Below, one piece after another: positions 54,602 through 62,161 of a DNA stretch of 64,000 nt (positions within the stretch are counted from its first letter, which is position 1; each line of letters starts with the position of its first letter). The DNA is from Halomonas sp. Y3 (GTDB lineage Bacteria; Pseudomonadota; Gammaproteobacteria; Pseudomonadales; Halomonadaceae). The DNA lies in assembly GCF_024137965.1 (NCBI RefSeq), contig NZ_CP099975.1, positions 1 through 64,000 of the forward strand, given 5' to 3'. Made by a program: the position numbers and the translations under genes. The notes beneath the pieces are model-generated. The model saw only the letters and a list, made by a program, of their open reading frames with translations. It was not told where the DNA came from and searched no databases.

Positions 54602-56315
54602 GGCGGCCTCCCTGAGTGGTGGTGGCGGTCGCGGCGAGATGGGCGCCCAGGGCGCGGGCCAGGGCATCGTTGACGCCGGCGGCGGTGACGGCGCGCCAGC
54701 GGGCGGCGACGTGCTGGTCGGGGCGCAGCAGATAGCCGCCGCCGGCGGTGAGGCCGTAGCGGCTGCCGACCAGGCCTTCGCTGTCTTCCACCACGCGGCT
54801 GCGCGGCAGGGCGGCCAGGGCGTCGGGGGCGGGACCGATGATCACCGCGTCGAGATCCGGCTGGCGGGCCAGCAGTGCGTCCAGCTCCGCGGCGAGGGGC
54901 GCGGCGCCTGCCTCATCCATTCGCCCGTCCAGCAGCAGCACGAAGCGGTCGCCGAGCTGGTTGAGCAGCCACGCGGCTTCGCCGTCGCGACGCACCGGCG
55001 CATCCTTGGCGGGGCTGCCCGGGCGCAGTTCCCGGGGCGCCCCCTCGGCGTCCGGGCCGTTGAGGGGCGAACCGTCGTAGCGGCAGGGCATGGAGAGCCG
55101 GCCGCTGTTGACCAGGCTGCGGGCGAAGGGGTAGTGCTCGGCGAGCTCCAGGGTCACGTCCCGGAACAGCCGGCTGACCCGGCTCTTGGGCGTGATGAAA
55201 TCCGTGGCCCGGGTGGAATTGAGGATGTTCTCCGCCGCGCCGTGCTGGCGCTCGTCGTCGTAGGTGGCCAGCAGCGCCGCGGAGGCCTGGCCCTTGAGGA
55301 TGCGCGCCAGTTTCCAGACCAGGTTGTCGACCCCCTGCAGGGCGCCGTTGGCGCCCCGGGCGCCGAAGGGCGAGACCTGGTGGGCGGCGTCGCCCATGAA
55401 GACCACGCCGTGATGGATAAAGCTGTCCATCTTGCGGCAGCGGAAGGTGTAGACGCTGGCCCACTCCAGCTCGAACTCCACCTCCTCGCCGAGCATCGCC
55501 TGGACGCGGGGGCGGATGTTCTCCTCCTTCTTTTCCTCCTCCGGGTCGGCGTCCCAGCCCAGCTGGAAGTCGATGCGCCAGACGTTGTCCGGCTCCTTGT
55601 GCAGCAGCACCGACTGGTTGGGGTGGAAGGGCGGGTCGAACCAGAACCAGCGCTCGGTGGGGAAGTCCGCCTTCATCACCACGTCGGCGATCAGGAAGCG
55701 GTCCTGGAACACCTGGCCGCGGCTCTCCAGGCCCAGCATGTCGCGAATCCGGCTGTTGGCGCCGTCGGCCACCAGCAGGTAGTCGCAGGTCAGGCGGTAG
55801 TCGCCGTCCCGGGTGGAGACGGTGATGGCGGTGCGCTCGGGCTGCGCGTCGACCTCGACGACCTTCTGCTCCCAGCGCAGGTCGATGTGCGCCGGGAACT
55901 CATGAATGCGGTTTACCAGATACTCTTCGAAGTAGTACTGCTGCAGATTGATGAAGGCGGGAATGCGGTGGCCATCCTCCGGCAGCAGGTTGAAGTCGTA
56001 GACCTCGCGCTCCTGAAAGAAGACGCGGCCGTGCTGCCAGGTCACCCCCTTCTCTAGCATCGGCTCCACGCAGCCCAGGCGATCCACGATCTCCAGGGTG
56101 CGTTTGGCGAAGCACAGGGCCCGCGAGCCCACGCTGACGGTGTTGTTGTCGTCCAGCACCACGCTTTCGATGCCCTGGCGGGCCAGGTCGATGGCGGCGG
56201 CCAGGCCCGAGGGGCCGGCGCCGACGATCACCACCGGGCAGTGGCGCACCTCGCCGCTGTCCAGCTCGGGCGGGCGGCGGTAGGGGTAGACGGGATTCTT
56301 GTAGGTATTCGGCAT
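54588..56315 (-). CDS. FAD-dependent aromatic monooxygenase (MhaA-like), copy 2
   Basis: A 575-residue class A flavin monooxygenase. PVVIVGAGPSGLAAAIDLARQG at about 28-49 binds FAD, LLVADGANSRIRDMLG is the DG motif near 190, and VVFMGDAAHQVSPFGARGANGALQGVDNLVWKLA is the second FAD motif near 310; a C-terminal thioredoxin-like part follows. The gene is followed by DUF2783 and hmgA, so its product should be homogentisate: 3-hydroxyphenylacetate 6-hydroxylation is the best inference, as in the MhaAB system. Hydroxyphenylpropionate or another hydroxyaromatic acid cannot be excluded. Confidence 0.85.
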   Translation of the reverse strand: MPNTYKNPVYPYRRPPELDSGEVRHCPVVIVGAGPSGLAAAIDLARQGIESVVLDDNNTVSVGSRALCFAKRTLEIVDRLGCVEPMLEKGVTWQHGRVFFQEREVYDFNLLPEDGHRIPAFINLQQYYFEEYLVNRIHEFPAHIDLRWEQKVVEVDAQPERTAITVSTRDGDYRLTCDYLLVADGANSRIRDMLGLESRGQVFQDRFLIADVVMKADFPTERWFWFDPPFHPNQSVLLHKEPDNVWRIDFQLGWDADPEEEKKEENIRPRVQAMLGEEVEFELEWASVYTFRCRKMDSFIHHGVVFMGDAAHQVSPFGARGANGALQGVDNLVWKLARILKGQASAALLATYDDERQHGAAENILNSTRATDFITPKSRVSRLFRDVTLELAEHYPFARSLVNSGRLSMPCRYDGSPLNGPDAEGAPRELRPGSPAKDAPVRRDGEAAWLLNQLGDRFVLLLDGRMDEAGAAPLAAELDALLARQPDLDAVIIGPAPDALAALPRSRVVEDSEGLVGSRYGLTAGGGYLLRPDQHVAARWRAVTAAGVNDALARALGAHLAATATTTQGGRHATA

Positions 56316-56353
56316 GGCTCCTCCGACCGCGGCGCTTCGGCGGCAGGACTGTG

Positions 56354-56375
56354 GGAGAGGGGTGGCCCCCTCTCC
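56354..56375. other. Hairpin between the MBL gene and monooxygenase 2
   Basis: A 9-bp perfect stem (56354-56362 with 56367-56375; loop TGGC) in the 108-nt gap. No T-run on either strand. It might act as an RNA-processing or attenuation site inside the operon. Confidence 0.4.
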
Positions 56376-56423
56376 TCGGGCGCTACCGGCGCCGCATGTC
56401 TTGAACGTAGGGAAAGCAGGGCG

Positions 56424-57392
56424 TTACTGGTTCTCGACCACTTCCTGCAGGGAATGCCACATGGCGGTATCGCGCTCGGCGGTCCAGATGCGCGGATCCG
56501 GGTACTCGCCGCCCGCCTCGTCGTAGCAGCGGGTGATGTCGAAGGGCACGCAGTGGTCGAAGATCACCCAGTGGCCATACTTGGGCTTGAGCAGGGCGTA
56601 GGTCTCGGCGTAGCACTCGGAGAGCGACTTGCCGGCGGCCTTGCCCGCCTTGACGCTCTCGTACATGTCGTTGAGGAAGTCGCGGGTGCCCTGAATGGCC
56701 TCCTGGCACTTCTCCGGAGTCTGCAGGGCGTCGCCGCGGCCGGGCACCAGCTTCTGGGGCGCCATGGCCTCCAGGCGCTCCAGGGTGGCGGGCCAGTACT
56801 CGTGGTAGGCGTCGCCGGTATAGGGGGTGGCGCCGTACTCGACCAGGTCGCCGGCGAACATCACCTTCTCCTCGGGCAGCCAGACGATGGTGTCGCCCTT
56901 GGTGTGGCCTCGGCCCAGGTGGATGATGCGCACCTCGCGCTTGCCCATGAACACCGTCAGCTCTTCCTGGAAGACGATGTTGGGCCAGGTCAGGCCGGGC
57001 ACCGAGTCCACGCCCTTGAAGAGGCGCGGGAAGCGGCCGACTTCGGACTCGTAGTCCTGCTGGCCGCGCTCCACGATCAGGTCATAGGTGTGCTGGCTGG
57101 CGTAGATGTTCTCGGGGTTGTAGGCGGAGGCGCCCAGCACGCGCACGGCGTGATAGTGGGTCAGCACCACGTGCTTGATCGGCAGGTCGGTGATCTCGCG
57201 GATCCGGCGGATCACATCCTGGGCCATGATCGGGGTGGCCTGGGTATCGATGACCATCACGCTGTCATCGCCGATCACGATGCCGGTGTTGGGGTCGCCC
57301 TCGGCGGTGTAGGCGTAGAGGCCCTCGGCGAGCTTCTCGAAGCTGACCTGTTTCTCTTCGGTATCGGCGTGGGATGCGAACTTCTTGCTCAT
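56424..57392 (-). CDS. Metallo-beta-lactamase-fold protein with altered metal motif
   Basis: A 322-residue MBL-fold protein starting at ATG 57392 (MSKKFASHADTEEKQVSFEKLAEGLYAYTAEGDPN). The usual HxHxDH reads HYHAVR at residues 79-84, so both His of metal site 1 remain but the Asp and His of site 2 are Val83 and Arg84. His163 (GRGHTKGD) and Asp182 (FAGDLVEYG) are kept. It may bind a single metal or have another reaction; hydrolase, thiolesterase and sulfur-oxidation roles exist in the fold. It is first in the run leading to mhaA-like, DUF2783, hmgA, fahA and maiA, so an aromatic thioester or lactone substrate is possible. A frame to 57497 adds unrelated residues. Confidence 0.75.
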   Translation of the reverse strand: MSKKFASHADTEEKQVSFEKLAEGLYAYTAEGDPNTGIVIGDDSVMVIDTQATPIMAQDVIRRIREITDLPIKHVVLTHYHAVRVLGASAYNPENIYASQHTYDLIVERGQQDYESEVGRFPRLFKGVDSVPGLTWPNIVFQEELTVFMGKREVRIIHLGRGHTKGDTIVWLPEEKVMFAGDLVEYGATPYTGDAYHEYWPATLERLEAMAPQKLVPGRGDALQTPEKCQEAIQGTRDFLNDMYESVKAGKAAGKSLSECYAETYALLKPKYGHWVIFDHCVPFDITRCYDEAGGEYPDPRIWTAERDTAMWHSLQEVVENQ

Positions 57393-57717
57393 GGTGTCTC
57401 CGGTCTCGTCAGGGTCGTCGCGCTCTGGCGACGCGCGCGTCTTGGGATAAGAAAGATGTTGCAGGAGTGCGGCGTGAGCCGAATGTGAGGCGAGCATAGT
57501 TGTTAGTGAAACTGTATGTCCAGCCTGTCGCGGGAAGTCGGCTCGCTCGAACCGGCGAAGTGCCGCAGAAAACTGCTTCAGATCAACGTTTTTCCGGCCT
57601 CTTGCAACTTAAGTCTAAGGCCTTGCGGTTGCAAATTGGTTGCACGGGAGAATGCATGCCGGCAAGGTGGCGGCCATGACAACAACACCCTGTGACCATC
57701 AGGAGATGCCCTGACTC
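57393..57717. promoter_or_regulatory. Divergent control region, MBL/hmg side and TRAP side
   Basis: This 325-nt gap holds no gene. It contains TTGCAA at 57602-57607 and 57629-57634, the palindrome ACTTAAGT at 57607-57614, and an inverted repeat TGCAA-N5-TTGCA at 57630-57644. The palindrome recurs before dctP at 60326-60333. Both operons probably share a regulator here, most simply the MarR protein encoded at 59643. No convincing sigma-54 promoter was found. Confidence 0.55.
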
Positions 57718-58272
57718 ATGTCGACTTCAACTTCCCCATGGCCGCGCGTCGGCCGGGTGCTGCAGCTGGCGCTGGAGGGGGTGGCAGGCGCCACCCTCTT
57801 CGGCATGATGCTGCTGACCACGGCAGACGTGACCGGACGCTACTTCTTCAATTCCCCGATTCTTGGCACCGTGGAGCTGACCCAGCTGATGCTGGCGGCG
57901 CTGGTGTTCCTGTCGCTGCCGGTGGTGTGCTGGCGCCAGGAGCACATCAGCGTGGACCTGCTCGACGCCATCTTCCCGGCGAAGCTGGTGTGGGTACGCG
58001 AGGTGCTGGTCAACCTGTTGGTCACCGCGGCCCTGTGGGTGATGGCCCAGCGGGTCTGGACGCTGGCCGAGCGCGCCTTCCAGTGGGGCGACGTGACCGA
58101 GTTTCTGCGCATTCCGCGGGGCTACCTGGTCGGCCTGATCGCCATCATGCTGGCGCTCTCGGCGCTGCTGACCCTGGCCCGAGCGGTGCTCTACCTGCTC
58201 GAGGGGGTCAAGGTGGTCAAGCAGGGCGGCCCGCTGAGCCCCACGGCCAAGGAGGGAAGCGGCCATGACTGA
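57718..58272 (+). CDS. TRAP transporter small permease DctQ (copy 1)
   Basis: A 184-residue inner-membrane protein with four predicted helices (about 18-40, 50-70, 90-112, 135-158), the DctQ plan of tripartite ATP-independent periplasmic transporters; it pairs with DctM for sodium-driven uptake of an organic acid. FFNSPILGTVELTQLMLAALVFLSLPVVCWRQEHISVDLL is the conserved core. From residue 10 on it is identical to copy 2 (61607-62161) except one Ala/Met. It overlaps dctM by 8 nt. The ATG at 57718 lies 12 nt after AGGAG, a long gap. Confidence 0.9.
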   Translation: MSTSTSPWPRVGRVLQLALEGVAGATLFGMMLLTTADVTGRYFFNSPILGTVELTQLMLAALVFLSLPVVCWRQEHISVDLLDAIFPAKLVWVREVLVNLLVTAALWVMAQRVWTLAERAFQWGDVTEFLRIPRGYLVGLIAIMLALSALLTLARAVLYLLEGVKVVKQGGPLSPTAKEGSGHD

Positions 58273-59560
58273 AGCACTCTACGGTTTTGCTGCCCTGCTG
58301 ATTCTGGTGTTCCTGCGGGTGCCGCTGGCCTTTGCCATGGGCATTGTCGGCTTCTTCGGCTTCTACCTGCTGACCGGCAACTGGAACGCCGCCGAGGCGA
58401 TGGCCGCTCGGCGGGTGGTGGACACCGCCATGGACTACGGTCTGTCGGTGATACCGCTGTTCATCCTGATGGGCAACTTCGTCTCCCACGCGGGGCTCTC
58501 GGACGCGCTGTTCCGCGCCTCCAACGGCTTTCTTGGCCACCGCAAGGGAGGCCAAGCCATGGCCACCATCGTGGCCTGCGGCGGCTTTAGCGCCATCTGC
58601 GGCTCGAGTCTGGCCACCTGCGCCACCATGGGGCGCGTGGCCATGCCGCAGATGCGCAAGTACGGCTACAAGGACTCCCTGGCCTCGGCGTCGATTGCCG
58701 CCGGGGGCACCCTGGGGATCCTGATTCCGCCCAGCGTGATGCTGGTGATCTACGGCATCCTCACCGAGACCAGCATCCGCGAGCTGTTCGCGGCGGGCTT
58801 CATTCCCGGCATCCTGGGGATCTTCCTCTACCTGGGGGCGGTGAAGTGGGTGCTGTGGCGCGATCCGAGCGCCGGTCCGGCGGCGGAGAAGGTGCCGTGG
58901 TCGGAGCGGATGGCGGCGCTGAAGAGCGTGGGCAGCACCCTGGCGCTGTTCGTGCTGGTGATCGGTGGCATCTATCTGGGGGTGTTCACGCCCACCGAGG
59001 CGGCGGGCATCGGCGCCATGGGGGCCTTTTTGATCGCCCTGGCGCGCCGCGCGCTGACGCCGAAGGTGCTGATGAACGTGCTGATGGACACGGTGCGCAC
59101 CACGGCGATGCTGTTCGCGGTGGTGCTGACGGCGCTGATCTTTGCCAACTTCGTCAATCGGGCCGGGCTGCCGGGGGATCTGCTCGCGCTGGTCAGCGAC
59201 ATGAACGTGGCGCCCTTCGTGGTGATCCTGGCGATCATCGCCATCTATGTGGTGCTGGGCTGCGTGTTCGAGAGCATGTCGATGCTGTTGCTGACGGTGC
59301 CGGTATTCTTCCCGGTGGTGGCGGGGCTGGGCTATGACCTGGTGTGGTTCGGTATCCTGGTGGTGATCGTGATCGAGATCAGTCTGATCACGCCGCCGGT
59401 GGGGATGAACGTCTTCGTGCTGCGGGCGGTACTGCCGGATGTGTCCACGGGGACGATCTTCCGCGGTGTGACGCCCTTCTGGGTGGCGGGTACGATACGG
59501 GCGCTGCTGGTGCTGCTGTTCCCGGCCATCGTGCTCTTCCTGCCCCAGCTGCTCTACTGA
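57743..59560 (+). repeat. Direct repeat, 1,818 bp, copy 1 (dctQM)
   Basis: This segment recurs at 61632-63449, offset 3,889 bp, in the same direction, without gaps. I counted 17 mismatches by eye (about 99.1% identity), almost all in third codon positions. The right edge is exactly the dctM stop codon; the left edge is nine codons into dctQ. Confidence 0.93.
58265..59560 (+). CDS. TRAP transporter large permease DctM (copy 1)
   Basis: A 431-residue inner-membrane protein with about 12 hydrophobic segments, the DctM/SiaM-type transport subunit. Typical motifs are LVFLRVPLAFAMGIVGFFG, IPLFILMGNFVSHAG, SFLATC/CGSSLATCATMGRVAMPQM, IPPSVMLVIYGILTE and ITPPVGMNVFVLRAV. It differs from copy 2 (62154-63449) in one residue near the C-terminus (Leu here, Val there). 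It overlaps dctQ by 8 nt and is followed by marR. Transport of an aromatic or other carboxylate is inferred from the neighbouring catabolic operon. Confidence 0.94.
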   Translation: MTEALYGFAALLILVFLRVPLAFAMGIVGFFGFYLLTGNWNAAEAMAARRVVDTAMDYGLSVIPLFILMGNFVSHAGLSDALFRASNGFLGHRKGGQAMATIVACGGFSAICGSSLATCATMGRVAMPQMRKYGYKDSLASASIAAGGTLGILIPPSVMLVIYGILTETSIRELFAAGFIPGILGIFLYLGAVKWVLWRDPSAGPAAEKVPWSERMAALKSVGSTLALFVLVIGGIYLGVFTPTEAAGIGAMGAFLIALARRALTPKVLMNVLMDTVRTTAMLFAVVLTALIFANFVNRAGLPGDLLALVSDMNVAPFVVILAIIAIYVVLGCVFESMSMLLLTVPVFFPVVAGLGYDLVWFGILVVIVIEISLITPPVGMNVFVLRAVLPDVSTGTIFRGVTPFWVAGTIRALLVLLFPAIVLFLPQLLY

Positions 59561-59577
59561 GTATGCCGAGCCGAACG

Positions 59578-59599
59578 GCGGCCAGCCGAAGCTGGCCGC
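59578..59599 (+). terminator. Hairpin between dctM copy 1 and marR
   Basis: A 9-bp stem (59578-59586 with 59591-59599; loop CGAA) with no T-run, in the 76-nt gap. It may weaken read-through from dctQM into marR. Confidence 0.4.
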
Positions 59600-59642
59600 A
59601 CCGAACACTTCACTGAACGCCAGCCCGAGGAGGCGAATGGCC

Positions 59643-60143
59643 ATGGACACAACCGATCTAAGGGACGCTCCGGCGGCCGTCAGAGGGGCTCCGGCAGCCC
59701 CGCGGGCGGAGCTGGACCTCAACCAGTTCCTGCCCTACCGGCTCAACCGCCTGGCGGATCGGATCAGTCAGGCGCTTGCCGAGCTCTACGCCGAGCGCTA
59801 TCAGCTCAGCGTGGCACAGTGGCGGGTGCTGGCCTGGCTCAGCCACTGCGATGAGCTGACCGCCAAGAAGATCTGCGCCTATACCAATATGGACAAGGCG
59901 CGGGTCTCCCGGGCGATCCAGGCCCTGGAGGAGCGGGGCCTGCTCACCCGCACACCCTCGCCGCGGGACCAGCGGCTGCACGATCTGCACCTTACCGAGG
60001 CGGGGCAGGCGCTGCTCGCCGAGCTGGTGCCCGAGGCCCAGGCCTGGGAGGCCGACCTGGTGGCCACCCTCAGCGTCGGTGAGTATCGCGACCTGCTCAA
60101 CGTCATGAGTAAGCTCGAAAGGCAGCTCGAACGTATCGACTGA
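59643..60143 (+). CDS. MarR family transcriptional regulator
   Basis: A 166-residue winged-helix regulator. The DNA-binding core (about 50-125) reads SVAQWRVLAWLSHCDELTAKKICAYTNMDKARVSRAIQALEERGLLTRTPSPRDQR, and the ends form the dimer helices. The ATG at 59643 is 9 nt after AGGAGG; an ATG at 59637 is only 3 nt away from it. MarR proteins commonly repress aromatic-acid degradation and uptake genes and are released by the substrate. Position between dctM copy 1 and dctP makes control of the TRAP and homogentisate genes likely. Confidence 0.9.
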   Translation: MDTTDLRDAPAAVRGAPAAPRAELDLNQFLPYRLNRLADRISQALAELYAERYQLSVAQWRVLAWLSHCDELTAKKICAYTNMDKARVSRAIQALEERGLLTRTPSPRDQRLHDLHLTEAGQALLAELVPEAQAWEADLVATLSVGEYRDLLNVMSKLERQLERID

Positions 60144-60517
60144 GTCGGCGCTAGGCGGGCATGAGCCGCCAGTGGCATAAAAGCGTTATCCGTTTTTGGT
60201 TTGCAGGCTATCCGGTGTAACAAGATATCGGGTGGCAGCAACGCGTGCCTATGGGAGGGTCTGCTAAAGGTGTGGGTGCGAATAATTTTTAACTCTATGT
60301 TTTTATTGCCTTTTTATTGATTAATACTTAAGTTGTATTAGCTATTGGTCTTGGTGTCGTTGCGTAACAGGTGTCGGCAGAGGCATTGTATGCCGGAACG
60401 TGTTTCCCCAATAACGATTTGTCAGCGATTGATGTATCGAATTGGTCGCGTCCGGAAACTCGCTCCCAGCTATCCGATAACACCGCCAGCCGCCTGAAAA
60501 GACGGAGGAGCTGAATA
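60144..60517. promoter_or_regulatory. AT-rich control region before dctP
   Basis: This 374-nt gap contains no gene. Its middle (about 60270-60350) is strikingly AT-rich for this genome. It holds an inverted repeat TAATAC-N7-GTATTA at 60322-60340 whose centre includes ACTTAAGT (60326-60333), the same palindrome seen upstream of dctQ copy 1. A TTGATT at 60317-60322 could be a -35. GGAGGAG just before the dctP ATG is the ribosome site. Confidence 0.55.
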
Positions 60518-61576
60518 ATGAACAAGACAACCGGCCTGATGATCGGCACCCTGACCGCCGCTATCATGAGCACGTCTGCCATGGCGCAGACCACCCTGAC
60601 CGTGAGCACCTGGGCGGGTCCCAACCATGGCATCAACACCATGGTCTGGCCGACCTGGAAATCCTGGATCGAGGAGGCCACCGAAGGCCGTGTCACCGTG
60701 GAGGTGGTCCACGACATGGGTCCCCCCGCCTCCCAGATGGAGATGGTCGCCGACGGCATCGCCGATGCCACCTGGATCTTCCACGGCTACAACACCGGCC
60801 GCTTCGAGCTGACCAAGCTGCCTGAATTCCCCACCTTCGAGGACTTCTCCTCGGAGAATGCGTCCGCCGCCTACTGGCGCACCCACCAGGAGTACCTGGC
60901 CGAAGCCGGTGAGCACCGTGGCGTCGACGTGGTGGCGGCAGGCGTGCACGGTCCGGGCTGGATCTTCAGCCGCGAGAAGTTCGAAACCCTGGATGACATG
61001 CAGGGCAAGCGCATTCGCGTCGGTGGCGGCGTGATGGGCGACCTCTCCAACGCCCTCGACCTGACCGGCGTGGCCCTGCCGCCCACCGGCGTCTACGAGG
61101 CGGGCTCCCAGGGGGTCATCGACGGCGCCATGCTGGTGCCCGAGGGGTTGCGCAGCTTCCGTGTCGCCGAAGTCTTCCCCTACACCCTCAAGGTGGATGG
61201 CGGCTTCTATCGCGGCAGCTTCACCATCGCGGTCAACCCGATGTTCTGGGATCAGGTCTCTCCGGAAGATCGCGCGGCCATCGAAGAGGTGTCCGGCGAG
61301 CGCCTGTCGCGCCTGTTCGGCTACATGATGGACACCATGGACGTGCGCGGTGTCGACTTTGCCGAAGAGCGCGGCCACACCTTCACCGAGCTCGGCGCCG
61401 ACGACCTCGAGACCCTGCGCGGCATCAGCGATGACATGATCGCCGAGTGGGCCGAGTCGGTCTCTTCCAGCCGCGGCGTCGATGCCATGGCCGCCATCGA
61501 GTTCTTCCGCGAGCAGCTCTCCGCTGCCGCCGAGGACGAGAGCGTGGGCGGCCTGGTACCCGACGAGTTCAAGTAA
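60518..61576 (+). CDS. TRAP transporter solute-binding protein DctP
   Basis: A 352-residue periplasmic protein with a signal peptide (about 1-23, MNKTTGLMIGTLTAAIMSTSAMA) and the DctP fold: TTLTVSTWAGPNHGINTMVWPTWKSWIEEATEGRV, the substrate-carboxylate Arg region KRIRVGGGVMGDLSNALDLTG (near 165-190), GVYEAGSQGVIDGAMLVPEGL, and a long C-terminal helix. It captures the substrate and gives it to DctQM. It is the only dctP here although there are two dctQM pairs; copy 2 follows after 30 nt. A high-affinity aromatic acid is the likely ligand by context, not by sequence proof. Confidence 0.92.
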   Translation: MNKTTGLMIGTLTAAIMSTSAMAQTTLTVSTWAGPNHGINTMVWPTWKSWIEEATEGRVTVEVVHDMGPPASQMEMVADGIADATWIFHGYNTGRFELTKLPEFPTFEDFSSENASAAYWRTHQEYLAEAGEHRGVDVVAAGVHGPGWIFSREKFETLDDMQGKRIRVGGGVMGDLSNALDLTGVALPPTGVYEAGSQGVIDGAMLVPEGLRSFRVAEVFPYTLKVDGGFYRGSFTIAVNPMFWDQVSPEDRAAIEEVSGERLSRLFGYMMDTMDVRGVDFAEERGHTFTELGADDLETLRGISDDMIAEWAESVSSSRGVDAMAAIEFFREQLSAAAEDESVGGLVPDEFK

Positions 61577-61606
61577 GTCCTTTCAGTCGCCACACGGAGG
61601 GCGACC

Positions 61607-62161
61607 ATGCACACCCTGACGACACGCGCGACGCGCGTCGGCCGGGTTCTGCAGCTGATGCTGGAGGGGGTGGCAGGTGCCACCCTCTTCGGCATGATGC
61701 TGCTGACCACGGCAGACGTGACCGGACGCTACTTCTTCAATTCCCCGATTCTCGGCACCGTGGAGCTGACCCAGCTGATGCTGGCGGCGCTGGTGTTCCT
61801 GTCGCTGCCGGTGGTGTGCTGGCGCCAGGAGCACATCAGCGTGGACCTGCTCGACGCCATCTTCCCGGCGAAGCTGGTGTGGGTACGCGAGGTGCTGGTC
61901 AACCTGCTGGTCACCGCGGCCCTGTGGGTGATGGCCCAGCGGGTCTGGACGCTGGCCGAGCGCGCCTTCCAGTGGGGCGACGTGACCGAGTTTCTGCGCA
62001 TTCCGCGGGGCTACCTGGTCGGCCTGATCGCCATCATGCTGGCGCTCTCGGCGCTGCTGACCCTAGCCCGAGCGGTGCTCTACCTGCTCGAGGGGGTCAA
62101 GGTGGTCAAGCAGGGCGGCCCGCTGAGCCCCACGGCCAAGGAGGGAAGCGGCCATGACTGA
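61607..62161 (+). CDS. TRAP transporter small permease DctQ (copy 2)
   Basis: A 184-residue four-helix membrane protein, essentially a duplicate of the gene at 57718. The first nine residues differ (MHTLTTRAT here), and residue 18 is Met in place of Ala; the remainder is identical. It starts 30 nt after dctP, after an ACGGAGGG ribosome site, so dctP-dctQ-dctM is here a normal complete operon. It overlaps dctM copy 2 by 8 nt. Confidence 0.92.
   Translation: MHTLTTRATRVGRVLQLMLEGVAGATLFGMMLLTTADVTGRYFFNSPILGTVELTQLMLAALVFLSLPVVCWRQEHISVDLLDAIFPAKLVWVREVLVNLLVTAALWVMAQRVWTLAERAFQWGDVTEFLRIPRGYLVGLIAIMLALSALLTLARAVLYLLEGVKVVKQGGPLSPTAKEGSGHD

Noticed and set aside
57632..57660. Sigma-54 promoter before dctQ copy 1
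   Set aside because: GG and GC elements do not have the required 10-nt spacing; the same holds for the stretch near 60252 before dctP.
58217..59722. 501-codon minus-strand frame rich in His/Gln/Arg opposite dctM
   Set aside because: Antisense shadow repeated at 62106-63491 simply because the sense gene is duplicated.
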